From the NCBI GenBank assembly GCA_036961445.1, contig JBALVO010000013.1, forward strand, positions 1 through 50,908: 50,908 nt of DNA, read 5' to 3'. The notes under the pieces are model-generated. The model made no database searches and had not been told where the DNA came from. It was given only the letters and a program-made list of their open reading frames with translations. Shown here in pieces: positions 33,210 through 41,471 of this stretch. Both the position numbers and the translations under genes were made by a program. The stretch is from JBALVO01 sp036961445. Its GTDB lineage: Bacteria; Pseudomonadota; Gammaproteobacteria; Pseudomonadales; Halieaceae. Within the stretch, counting starts at the first letter, position 1. Every line of letters starts with the position of its first letter.

Positions 33210-35465
33210 ATGATTCGTACGCGCCATATTCTCCTGAAATTGTTCCTCACCGGCCTGGTCCTGAGCGGGCTGATACTGATCTATCTTGATGCCAGGATCA
33301 CCTCGACATTTATCGACAAAATGTGGGAAATACCGGCCAAGGTATATGCCCGGCCGTTGGAGTTGTTTAGCGGTGCCGCACTGACTGCCGATGACCTGGC
33401 CTATGAGTTTTCCGTGCTTGGCTACCGCAAGGTAAGCACTCCGCGCAGTCCCGGCCAGGTGGCGCGTAACCGCGATCGGTTCGAAGTGTATACCCGGGGC
33501 TTTGATTTTCCCGGAGAACGGGAGACCTCAAGACGGGTACTGATTGAATTAAGTGGTGATCGGGTTAAACGACTGTCTGCAGGGGGTAGACAGATAGACC
33601 TGATGCGCCTGGACCCGGTGCAGATTGGCGGCATCTATCCTACCCATGGTGAAGACCGGGTTCTTGTGCGGTTGGATGATGTACCAGAAACCCTGCTCCA
33701 GGGATTACTGGCAGTGGAGGACAGGCGTTTTTACCGGCACTGGGGATTCTCCATCGTCGGGATAGCGCGGGCGGCATTCAGTAATCTGCGGTCCGGGCAG
33801 GTGGTCGCTGGTGGCAGCACGATCACCCAGCAGCTGGTGAAAAACTATTACCTGACACCGGAGCGCACCATTGTGCGCAAGCTCACAGAAGTGTTGATGG
33901 CTGTTTTACTGGAATTGCATTACGACAAAGACCAGATTCTGGAAAGCTACGTTAATGAAATCTACCTTGGCCAGGAGGGCCCGCGTGCCATCCATGGCTT
34001 TGCCCTGGCGGCGAGGCATTATTTTGATACGCCCCTGCAGCAACTGGGTCTGCATCAACAGGCGTTACTGGTTGGCATGATCAAGGGGCCCTCTTTGTAT
34101 AACCCCCTGCGCAATCCCCAGCGGGCTGTGGCACGGCGCAATGTGGTGCTTGATGTAATGGCCGAGCAGGGGGTGATTTCAACGGAGCATGCCACCGTGG
34201 CCAAGGCTATGCCACTGGGGCTTAATAACAAACACCAGATTCGCGGTTCCTTCCCTGCCTTTTTGGATCTCGTGCGGCGGCAATTGCGCCAGGAGTATCG
34301 GGAAGAGGATCTCACCACGCTGGGTTTGAGTATTTTCACCAGCTTCGATCCGCTGTTGCAGCGCCAGGTGGAGCGCAGCACCACTGCGGTGATGGAGCAG
34401 TTGGACGCCGGCGGCGAATTGCAAAGCGCCACCGTGGTTACGCGTTTCGATACCGGCGAGGTGGCCGCACTGGTCGGCGGCCGCAAAGTGCGTTATGCCG
34501 GTTTCAACCGGGCATTGGATGCACGCCGTCCGGCGGGGTCATTGCTTAAACCGGCGGTGTACCTTGCGGCGCTGGAGCAACCCCGGCTCTATAGCCTGGC
34601 AACACCGTTGTCGGATACCCCGCTGCAGATCAAGGGGGCCGGCGGTCAGTTGTGGGAGCCGCGTAATTTTGATCGTCAGTCCCACGGCGATGTACTGCTG
34701 TACCACGCTTTGGCTAAATCCTACAACCTGGCGAGCGCTCGTCTGGGTATGGATCTGGGGCTGGATACAGTCGTGGATATGCTGCAGCGCCTTGGTATAG
34801 AGCGTGATGTGCCGCGAGTGCCCGCTCTTTCGCTGGGTGCCGGTGAATACTCACCGATGGATATGGCGGCCATGTACCAGACCATAGCCGCTGGCGGCTT
34901 CCGTATGCCGCTGCGCAGCATTCGCGATATCGTTGACGCCCATGGCAACCCGTTAAAACGCTATCCGCTGGAATACGACCGCACGGTCAGCTTGCAGGCG
35001 GTTCATCTGCTGCACTACGCCCTGCGCGCGGTGGTGCGCGAAGGTACCGGGCGTGGTGTTTATCGCTATCTGCCGGATAATTTTGAAGTGGCGGGCAAAA
35101 CGGGTACCACCAACAATGGTCGCGACTCCTGGTTTGCCGGGTTCTCCGGAGATTTACTGGCGGTGAGCTGGATAGGCCGCGATGATAATGGCGGCACCGG
35201 ACTTACCGGTGGCAGTGGCGCGCTCAAGGTCTGGGCACATTTTATGGCCCGGTCCAGCGAGCGTTCATTGGGCTATCGCATGCCCGATGGTATCCAGCCC
35301 CAGTGGATTGACGACACAAGTGGTTATCTCACTGGCAAAGGGTGCCCCAATTCGCGTATGTTGCCGTTTATCGTCGGGTCAGAGCCCCGCAACACTACCA
35401 ATTGCTCACCGCGAAAGTCCGGTATCAAGGATTGGTTTCAGTCATTGTTTGGGGGAGATAATTAA
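33210..35465 (+). CDS. mrcB: Penicillin-binding protein 1B (bifunctional peptidoglycan synthase)
   Basis: PBP1b polymerises glycan strands and crosslinks them in the periplasm. The 751-residue protein has an N-terminal membrane helix (HILLKLFLTGLVLSGLILIY), a UvrB-like regulatory segment, a GT51 transglycosylase domain with the catalytic Glu170 in AVEDRRFYRHWG and GGSTITQQLVKN, and a transpeptidase with S444 in GSLLKP, the SYN motif in AKSYNLAS and KTG at 630-632. It overlaps the following lipoprotein gene by one base (TAATG). In other bacteria an outer-membrane lipoprotein activates PBP1b, which makes that neighbour worth noting. Confidence 0.95.
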   Translation: MIRTRHILLKLFLTGLVLSGLILIYLDARITSTFIDKMWEIPAKVYARPLELFSGAALTADDLAYEFSVLGYRKVSTPRSPGQVARNRDRFEVYTRGFDFPGERETSRRVLIELSGDRVKRLSAGGRQIDLMRLDPVQIGGIYPTHGEDRVLVRLDDVPETLLQGLLAVEDRRFYRHWGFSIVGIARAAFSNLRSGQVVAGGSTITQQLVKNYYLTPERTIVRKLTEVLMAVLLELHYDKDQILESYVNEIYLGQEGPRAIHGFALAARHYFDTPLQQLGLHQQALLVGMIKGPSLYNPLRNPQRAVARRNVVLDVMAEQGVISTEHATVAKAMPLGLNNKHQIRGSFPAFLDLVRRQLRQEYREEDLTTLGLSIFTSFDPLLQRQVERSTTAVMEQLDAGGELQSATVVTRFDTGEVAALVGGRKVRYAGFNRALDARRPAGSLLKPAVYLAALEQPRLYSLATPLSDTPLQIKGAGGQLWEPRNFDRQSHGDVLLYHALAKSYNLASARLGMDLGLDTVVDMLQRLGIERDVPRVPALSLGAGEYSPMDMAAMYQTIAAGGFRMPLRSIRDIVDAHGNPLKRYPLEYDRTVSLQAVHLLHYALRAVVREGTGRGVYRYLPDNFEVAGKTGTTNNGRDSWFAGFSGDLLAVSWIGRDDNGGTGLTGGSGALKVWAHFMARSSERSLGYRMPDGIQPQWIDDTSGYLTGKGCPNSRMLPFIVGSEPRNTTNCSPRKSGIKDWFQSLFGGDN

Positions 35466-35896
35466 TGGCGTTATTGCCTTATGTTGCCAGGACTGCCGCG
35501 CTTTGCCTGGCGTTATCGGTAGCTGGCTGTTCCATTTACAGTATGCCGGGTAAAGAACCCGTGCCCGTAGAGAAGGCGCCGGATTACACCAGTGTACCGC
35601 CGGCCACCACGGGGCAGCCGGCAAGCCGACCAGTGCAACCTTCCGCTAGCGCGGCTTACCAGCCATTGCTGGATAAAGCCCGCGTGGCCAGTGATCGCGG
35701 TGACTACGAGCAGGCTCTGGCATTGCTGGAAAGAGCGCAACGCATAGATCCGGACAGCGCTGATATATATCTGGCCATGGCCGGGACACATCAGGCCAAG
35801 GGGGATGTGGCGCAAGCCAGTGCCACCGCTGAGCGCGGTCTGCTCTATTGCAGTGGTAGCGCCCAGTGCTCTGCGCTGCGGGCCTATACTCGCTGA
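35465..35896 (+). CDS. TPR-containing lipoprotein next to PBP1b
   Basis: A 143-residue lipoprotein: signal peptide ending in the lipobox LALSVAGC (about residues 15-22), a Pro-rich linker (about 30-63), then one or two TPR units (YQPLLDKARVASDRGDYEQA, LALLERAQRIDPDSADIYLA). The residue after the lipid Cys is Ser, which favours outer-membrane sorting. Its ATG overlaps the mrcB stop (TAATG), so the two are translated together. That placement resembles lipoprotein cofactors of PBP1b such as LpoB or LpoP, and an LpoP-like role is plausible but inferred. Confidence 0.8.
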   Translation: MALLPYVARTAALCLALSVAGCSIYSMPGKEPVPVEKAPDYTSVPPATTGQPASRPVQPSASAAYQPLLDKARVASDRGDYEQALALLERAQRIDPDSADIYLAMAGTHQAKGDVAQASATAERGLLYCSGSAQCSALRAYTR

Positions 35897-35903
35897 AGGC
35901 CGG

Positions 35904-37255
35904 CTAACTGCAGATGACCTCAAATCCTGCGTCCCGGGGCACAAAGCGCAAGTTCTGATTGATACAGGCGGGGGTATCTCCCGCTGAGTGACTGACAAAA
36001 ATAATGCGGGTATCAGAATTTTCCGCAATATGGTCAATCGCGCGCAACATCAGTTTGCGGTGATGGCCATCCAGTCCCAGGGTGGGCTCGTCCAGCAGCA
36101 GGATTACGGGTGATTTCACCATTGCCCGGGCCAGCAGCACCATGCGCTGCAAACCAAAAGACAAGGCGTCAAAACNNNNNNNNNNNNNNNNNNNNNNNNN
36201 NNNNNNNNNNNNNNNNNNNNNNNNNNNNNNNNNNNNNNNNNNNNNNNNNNNNNNNNNNNNNNNNNNNNNNNNNNNATGTCCTGGCCGTAGGCTTTGTGAT
36301 TGTCTCCTGTTACCAGGCTTAACAGGGTGGTTTTACCGCAACCGTTAGGTCCCGAAACGTAGCAATGGCTGTCGCGATTCAGGGTCCAGTCTACGTCGTG
36401 CAGTACCTGCAGCTCGCCATAATTGACGCAGACCTTACGCAATTCCAGTAACGGCCCGGTGTCTGGCAGTGTATAGGGACGCAGCGCCGGAGGGGGTAAC
36501 GCGGCAAAGTTCGCCAGCGGTGGGTTCATCAATTCGCACACCGCCTGGTCGGCAAGAATTGTCGCGCGTTCACCACATGCGGCAATCTCACCGTCGTTCA
36601 GCACCAGGATATGGCTTATATTCTGTGGCACATCGTCTAACTGGCGACACAGTAGCAGCACGGTGATGTCTGAGTGTAAGAGCTCATCAATGACCTGGCG
36701 CATCTCCTGCTGGCTGTCACGGTCCAGGCCATCCAGTGGGCTGTCAAGAATCAGCAGCGCCGGGGCACTCAGTAGCGCCTTGATCAGCAGTGTCTTGCGC
36801 ATCTCGCCGGTGGAAATAAAGCGCAGGCCACGTTGTAGTATGTGCTCTATGTGCAGACGTGCGGCCCAGTGATAAAACTGTTCATCGGGTGCATGTCCGC
36901 CCAGAATCACAGACTGCACGCGGGTGCCGGGGTCGCTGGCGTCTGCGCGAAATTCCGAATCGTCCAATTTTTTGTCGCGGTCACACAAGGCCTTGGCCTG
37001 TTCAAAGCAAACGTAGGCGACGCCTTTTTTTTCGAGTTCGGGTGAGCGTTGTAGAGCGCCGGAATAATGAGTGGCCTGACGACTTATCACCCGGGCCAGA
37101 CTGGTCTTACCGGCCCCGTTGGGTCCCAGGCAGGCCCATTGCTGCCCCCGTTGCACACGCCAGTCGATGTTTCGCAGAGCGGGCAGCGCCCGGTAAACCA
37201 GATTTACATCGCGTAACTCCAGCAGTCTGGTGTGGCTGGTTTGGTGTTCGTTCAT
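35904..37255 (-). CDS. modF: ModF-type double ABC ATPase, interrupted by an assembly gap
   Basis: ModF is a soluble ATPase with two ABC domains; it was found beside the molybdate genes in E. coli, but its role is unclear. Domain 1 has Walker A GPNGAGKTSLARVI, the signature ISTGEMRKTLL and Walker B LLILDSPLDGLD. Domain 2 has GPNGCGKTTLLSLVTGD before the gap and, after it, LSFGLQRMVLLARAM, Walker B VILLLDEPTLGLDG and VSHSAGDTPACI. The gap (36176-36275) is not in frame at 100 nt. By comparison with E. coli ModF about 80 residues (about 245 bp) are missing, so the gene is probably intact. No modABC is near. Confidence 0.85.
36176..36275. other. Assembly gap (100 N) inside modF
   Basis: Nominal gap. 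The two halves of modF fall in different frames if the gap is taken as exactly 100 nt, which shows the true length differs. No hairpin repeat is visible at either edge. Confidence 0.95.
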
Positions 37256-37319
37256 GCTGCCTCTATGTCATTTTTTACTGCGCGTGCCTTGTAACCCTGA
37301 CGCGCGGCTGGCTTAATCT

Positions 37320-37967
37320 TTGCAGGTTTTTGTGGGTGACGCACTGGTGTCTGTTTCATTGTTACAACTTATCGAGACGCGACTAGCGGATCACAACCCC
37401 GGTCGCCAGTTGCTGCGGCGACTGATGAAGCGCTCTGCGGTTGCCATGATACTGCAAGTTCGCGCGGGCGAACTGCATATTCTAATGATCAAGCGGGCCG
37501 ATCGGGAAGGAGATCCCTGGTCGGGGCACATGGCGTTTCCCGGTGGACGCATGGATAAAACCGATGCCCACGGCTACGCGGTCGCAGTGCGAGAAACGCA
37601 GGAGGAGGTGGGTCTGTCGCTGGGTCCACAGGACCAGTGCATCGGTCGCCTCACTGATCTCAATGCGCGCCCGCATCGCGGTACTTTTGGCATGGCGGTC
37701 AGCCCCTTTGTGTTTCGTCTGGAGCGTGAGGTGACCTTTACGCCCAATTATGAGGTGGCAGAAGTAGTGTGGGTGCCGCTGGAGTTCCTGCTGGACACGG
37801 ACAATCGGGAAAAGATGCTGTGGCAGTACAAGGGCGTGGAGCTGCCGATGCCCTGTTATCTGTACCAGGGGCGCCGTATCTGGGGCTTGTCATTAATGAT
37901 GCTGGATGAACTGCTGGACTTGATAGAAGGCAGGAATCCCCGGCGGGGCGGGTGGCGCCGCCGCTAG
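37320..37967 (+). CDS. Nudix hydrolase, CoA-pyrophosphatase (NudL-like) type
   Basis: A 215-residue Nudix protein. The Nudix box reads AFPGGRMDKTDAHG followed by AVRETQEEVGL, with the same spacing as E. coli NudL, and LTDLNARPHRGTFGMAVSPF is a NudL-like loop. This group may hydrolyse CoA or similar nucleotide conjugates, which is not proven here. The start is uncertain: TTG 37320, GTG 37332 (after AGG) and GTG 37347 (after GGGTGA) are all in frame. It diverges from modF and overlaps the end of the downstream secreted-protein gene by four bases (CTAG). Confidence 0.85.
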   Translation: MQVFVGDALVSVSLLQLIETRLADHNPGRQLLRRLMKRSAVAMILQVRAGELHILMIKRADREGDPWSGHMAFPGGRMDKTDAHGYAVAVRETQEEVGLSLGPQDQCIGRLTDLNARPHRGTFGMAVSPFVFRLEREVTFTPNYEVAEVVWVPLEFLLDTDNREKMLWQYKGVELPMPCYLYQGRRIWGLSLMMLDELLDLIEGRNPRRGGWRRR

Positions 37968-38566
37968 TCTTCGCCGCGCAGAAACTCGCGGGTGTCGAGC
38001 ATCAGCTCGCGCACTGCAGGGTCTTCCCTGCTGGCCTGCAGTAATGTATCCGCATTGATGTCCCCGTTGATGTAATCAGCCACCAGATCCAGCAGTACCG
38101 GTGTCATTTTCGGATCGTGTACCCAGCGCGGCGCCTGTACCAGGTTGCCTGTGACCCACTGCCCACTCTGGCTAAGCCAGTAGCCGCCGCAACTGGACAA
38201 GCTGTAATCGTCAATTCGGCCATAGCTGACATTGGGCGTGTGTGGGTTAAAGCCGCCCGGCACGCTCCGGGTGATCCGGTGCAAGGCCATTACCCAGTGA
38301 CTGCCTGGCGGGAATAATTCCGGCTCCGGACGGCAATAGTCGGCAGTTTTTAACCAGATGCGAATCTCGTTGGCGTCCTGCTCTCCGCGCAAGATGCGGT
38401 CCAGCGACACATCTATGGAGTTGCCCTTGCCACGTATGACTGCGCCACTGATTACCAGGTCGGCATTGGCCTGCACGTCGGTAAATGAACCCTGCCACAG
38501 GCATTCACATTCTGCGCTGGCGGTGGTGCTCGCTAGTAGTAAGACAAGACAAAGTAGCTTATGCAA
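37964..38566 (-). CDS. Secreted Cys-rich protein with an NTR/TIMP-like pattern
   Basis: Taking the TTG at 38566 as start gives about 200 residues with a signal peptide (LLCLVLLLASTTASA) directly followed by ECECLWQGS. The order C-x-C, then NADLVISGAVIRG, an ILRGEQ segment, and a later ADYC with LFPPGSHWVMAL resembles the netrin/TIMP-like (NTR) fold of secreted proteins. The C-terminus is helical. The start is only 7 nt after the hemB stop, with no clear ribosome-binding site, so reinitiation from hemB is likely. No function is known to me. Confidence 0.6.
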   Translation of the reverse strand: MHKLLCLVLLLASTTASAECECLWQGSFTDVQANADLVISGAVIRGKGNSIDVSLDRILRGEQDANEIRIWLKTADYCRPEPELFPPGSHWVMALHRITRSVPGGFNPHTPNVSYGRIDDYSLSSCGGYWLSQSGQWVTGNLVQAPRWVHDPKMTPVLLDLVADYINGDINADTLLQASREDPAVRELMLDTREFLRGED

Positions 38567-38573
38567 CAGGCGA

Positions 38574-39581
38574 TTACTGCAGCGCTCGGGCTGCCTCCAG
38601 AGCAAAATAGGTGAGAATACCGTCGCAGCCTGCGCGCTTGAACGCCAGCAGGGACTCCAGCATAACCGGCTCGCGTTGCAGCCAGCCCTGCTCGAAGGCC
38701 GCCATATGCATGGCGTACTCACCGCTGACCTGGTAGGCAAAGGTCGGTGCCTGCAATTCCTGCTTTACCCGGCGCACGATGTCCAGGTAGGGCATGCCGG
38801 GCTTCACCATGATCATGTCCGCCCCTTCGGCCAGGTCCAGTGCACATTCATGCAGTGCTTCGTCACTGTTGGCAGGATCCATCTGGTAGCTGTACTTATT
38901 GCCCCCCTTTATATTGCTGGCCGAGCCGACGGCGTCGCGAAAAGGCCCGTAGTAGGCAGATGCGTATTTGGCGGCATAGGCCATGATCAGCGTGTTATGG
39001 CAATTGCTGCTCTCCAACTCGGTGCGGATGGCACCAACACGACCGTCCATCATATCTGACGGTGCGACTACATCTGCCCCGGCAGCGGCATGCGACAATG
39101 CCTGCTTTACCAGTATTTCGCTGGTGACATCGTTCAATACGTAGCCGGAGTCATCGATAATGCCATCCTGGCCGTGGGTGGTGAAAGGATCCAGTGCGAC
39201 GTCGGTAATCACACCCAGTTCAGGAAGAGCATCCTTTATCGTGCGCACTGTGCGCTGCACCAGGCCGTCATCGTTGAAGGCCTCTTCCGCCATCAGGGTT
39301 TTGCGCTCGCCGGGGACCACGGGAAACAGGGCAATAGCGGGTATTCCCAGCTGATGAGCCTCCCGGGCCTGCGCCAGCAGCAGATCGACGCTCAGTCGAT
39401 CGATGCCGGGCATCGAAGGGATGGCTTCCCGCTGGTTACTACCCTCAAGTACAAATACCGGATATATCAGATCTGCCGGAGTCAGCTGATTTTCCCGCAC
39501 CAGGGCGCGTGAAAAAACGTTGGCACGCAGGCGGCGCATGCGAGTCTGGGGAAACGGGCCGCGTTGTGATGTAAATGTCAT
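38574..39581 (-). CDS. hemB: Delta-aminolevulinic acid dehydratase (porphobilinogen synthase)
   Basis: HemB condenses two 5-aminolevulinate molecules to porphobilinogen. The 335-residue TIM barrel starts at ATG 39581 (MTFTSQRGPFPQTRMRRLRA) with GAGGA upstream. It has DLIYPVFVLEG, ALFPVVP, DVALDPFTTHGQDG, GADVVAPSDMMDGRV with the first Schiff-base region, YQMDPAN, and ADMIMVKPGMPYLD with the active-site Lys. The ATG is 15 bp after the hemL stop: hemL-hemB are co-transcribed. Confidence 0.96.
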   Translation of the reverse strand: MTFTSQRGPFPQTRMRRLRANVFSRALVRENQLTPADLIYPVFVLEGSNQREAIPSMPGIDRLSVDLLLAQAREAHQLGIPAIALFPVVPGERKTLMAEEAFNDDGLVQRTVRTIKDALPELGVITDVALDPFTTHGQDGIIDDSGYVLNDVTSEILVKQALSHAAAGADVVAPSDMMDGRVGAIRTELESSNCHNTLIMAYAAKYASAYYGPFRDAVGSASNIKGGNKYSYQMDPANSDEALHECALDLAEGADMIMVKPGMPYLDIVRRVKQELQAPTFAYQVSGEYAMHMAAFEQGWLQREPVMLESLLAFKRAGCDGILTYFALEAARALQ

Positions 39582-39595
39582 TGAGTATTCCTCAA

Positions 39596-40876
39596 TCAAA
39601 GACTGGCAAAGGCTGATTTGGCTGCCGCGATGGTTTGTGCGATATCGCCCGCACCATGGGCGGAGGACATAAACCCTGTCTCATAGGCAGCAGGCGCCAG
39701 ATACACGCCGTGATCCAGCATCAGGTGGAAAAAACGACTGAATGCTTCGTTGTCACACGCCATAACCTGGCTGTAATTGCTTATCTGGGTCTCGCTGGTG
39801 AAGAAACCGCCGAACATGGTGCCCACATGGTTGGTGGTAAAAGGTACGCCAGCGGCCGCAGCTGCAGCGCGCAGTCCCTGGCTAAGCTGTGCGGTGTGGG
39901 CGAATATTGGCTCGTAGAACCCGGGCTGGGAAATGATCTCCATAGTCGCCAGTCCCGCTGCCATGGCGATGGGATTGCCGGATAGTGTGCCCGCCTGGTA
40001 CACCGGCCCCAGTGGCGCGATCTGTTCCATGATCTCGCGTTTACCACCGAACGCGCCAACGGGCATACCGCCTCCTATAACTTTGCCCAGGGTAGTCAGG
40101 TCGGCGTCAATATCGTAGTAACCCTGTGCACCTTGCAAGCCAAAACGAAAGCCGGTCATAACCTCGTCGAGAATTAATACCGCGCCGCTGGCGGTGCAAA
40201 CCTCACGCAGGGTCTCCAGGAAGCCTGGCAGCGGAGGGATACAGTTCATATTACCGGCTACCGGTTCCACGATGATGCACGCGATACGTTCACCGTGTTC
40301 GCTAAACGCCTGGCGTACGCCTTCGCTGTCATTGTAAGTCAGGGTCATGGTGTGGTCGGCTAGCGCGGCAGGTACTCCCGGTGAGCTGGGAACGCCCATG
40401 GTCAGGGCACCGGAACCGGCTTTAACGAGCAGGGAATCCGAGTGTCCGTGATAGCAGCCTTCGAATTTGACGATGGTATCCCGGCCGGTATAGCCCCGGG
40501 CCAGGCGAATAGCGCTCATGGTGGCCTCAGTGCCGGAGTTCACCATGCGCACCATGTCCATGCCCGGCATGATGTCGCAGATGCGATCCGCCAGCTGTAT
40601 CTCCAGTTCGGTGGGCGCGCCGAAGCTCAGGCCTTTTTCGCTTTGCCGGATAACAGCCTCGCGCACTGCCTGGTGATTGTGCCCCATCAGCATGGGCCCC
40701 CAGGACAAGACATAATCAATATAGCGTTTGCCCTGGTAGTCGAACACGTAAGGGCCGTCGCTGCGTTCGATAAATACCGGGGTGCCGCCCACCGCTTTGA
40801 AGGCGCGCACCGGAGAGTTCACCCCCCCCGGGATGTGTTGTTTGGCGCGTTCGAACAATTGTTCCGAAGTGCTCAT
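39596..40876 (-). CDS. hemL: Glutamate-1-semialdehyde 2,1-aminomutase
   Basis: HemL makes 5-aminolevulinate from glutamate-1-semialdehyde (C5 pathway) using PLP. The 426-residue protein starts MSTSEQLFERAKQHIPGGVN. It has the PLP-phosphate motif NSGTEATMSAIRLARGYTG, CYHGHSD, ILDEVMTGFRF, and the PLP lysine K265 in LGKVIGGG, the same number as in E. coli. The 153-bp spacer upstream (40877-41029) holds a 5-bp GC hairpin (40991-41005) and a good AGGA ribosome-binding site. Confidence 0.97.
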   Translation of the reverse strand: MSTSEQLFERAKQHIPGGVNSPVRAFKAVGGTPVFIERSDGPYVFDYQGKRYIDYVLSWGPMLMGHNHQAVREAVIRQSEKGLSFGAPTELEIQLADRICDIMPGMDMVRMVNSGTEATMSAIRLARGYTGRDTIVKFEGCYHGHSDSLLVKAGSGALTMGVPSSPGVPAALADHTMTLTYNDSEGVRQAFSEHGERIACIIVEPVAGNMNCIPPLPGFLETLREVCTASGAVLILDEVMTGFRFGLQGAQGYYDIDADLTTLGKVIGGGMPVGAFGGKREIMEQIAPLGPVYQAGTLSGNPIAMAAGLATMEIISQPGFYEPIFAHTAQLSQGLRAAAAAAGVPFTTNHVGTMFGGFFTSETQISNYSQVMACDNEAFSRFFHLMLDHGVYLAPAAYETGFMSSAHGAGDIAQTIAAAKSAFASL

Positions 40877-41029
40877 AGTTTTCCTATCCTTAAAAAATTA
40901 CCGCGCAGTCGTGATGAGTCGAATTTTCGAGGCTGGAGCGAATGGTACTGACTTAGGGTGAAATTGGCTACGTCCGGCTGCAACCGCAGCGCGGGACTTA
41001 CCCGCCGGCGTCGATAATTCTCAGTGATA

Positions 41030-41449
41030 TTAAAAAGGCTTGATTACCGCCAGGATTATGATGCCAAACAGAAACAGTACCGGGATTTCATTGAAAAAGC
41101 GGTAAAACACGTGACCGTGCTGATTGAGATTGTTGTTGATGGCATGGACATAACGGCCACAAATCAAGTGATATACCACCAGTACAGCTACGGCACCCAG
41201 TTTGACCTGCATCCACTTTGACTGCAGGTAATAATCTGTGTTTTGAGCAATCATGGCCAGTCCCAGCGCAATGGCGATAATCATAAACGGGGTGACGAAA
41301 CGGTAGAGCTTGCGTGCCATGACCGCGAGTTGTGCGCGCACTACCAGGTGCTCACTGGCGGCGTAATAAACGAAAATGCGCGGCAGGTAAAACAGGCCGG
41401 CGAACCAGCACACCACGAAAATAATATGAAAGGCTTTTAGCCACAGCAT
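41030..41449 (-). CDS. hemJ: Protoporphyrinogen oxidase HemJ
   Basis: HemJ is the membrane protoporphyrinogen IX oxidase of many bacteria that lack HemG/HemY. The 139-residue protein has four predicted membrane helices (LKAFHIIFVVCWFAGLFYLP; FVTPFMIIAIALGLAMI; VKLGAVAVLVVYHLI; IPVLFLFGIIILAVI). The His in LKAFHIIFVV and the WFAGLFYLPR motif are family hallmarks. It lies upstream of hemL and hemB on the same strand, giving a haem module. In the older naming it belongs to UPF0093. Confidence 0.9.
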   Translation of the reverse strand: MLWLKAFHIIFVVCWFAGLFYLPRIFVYYAASEHLVVRAQLAVMARKLYRFVTPFMIIAIALGLAMIAQNTDYYLQSKWMQVKLGAVAVLVVYHLICGRYVHAINNNLNQHGHVFYRFFNEIPVLFLFGIIILAVIKPF

Positions 41450-41471
41450 GTGTTGTCCTCTGTCGGTTGTA

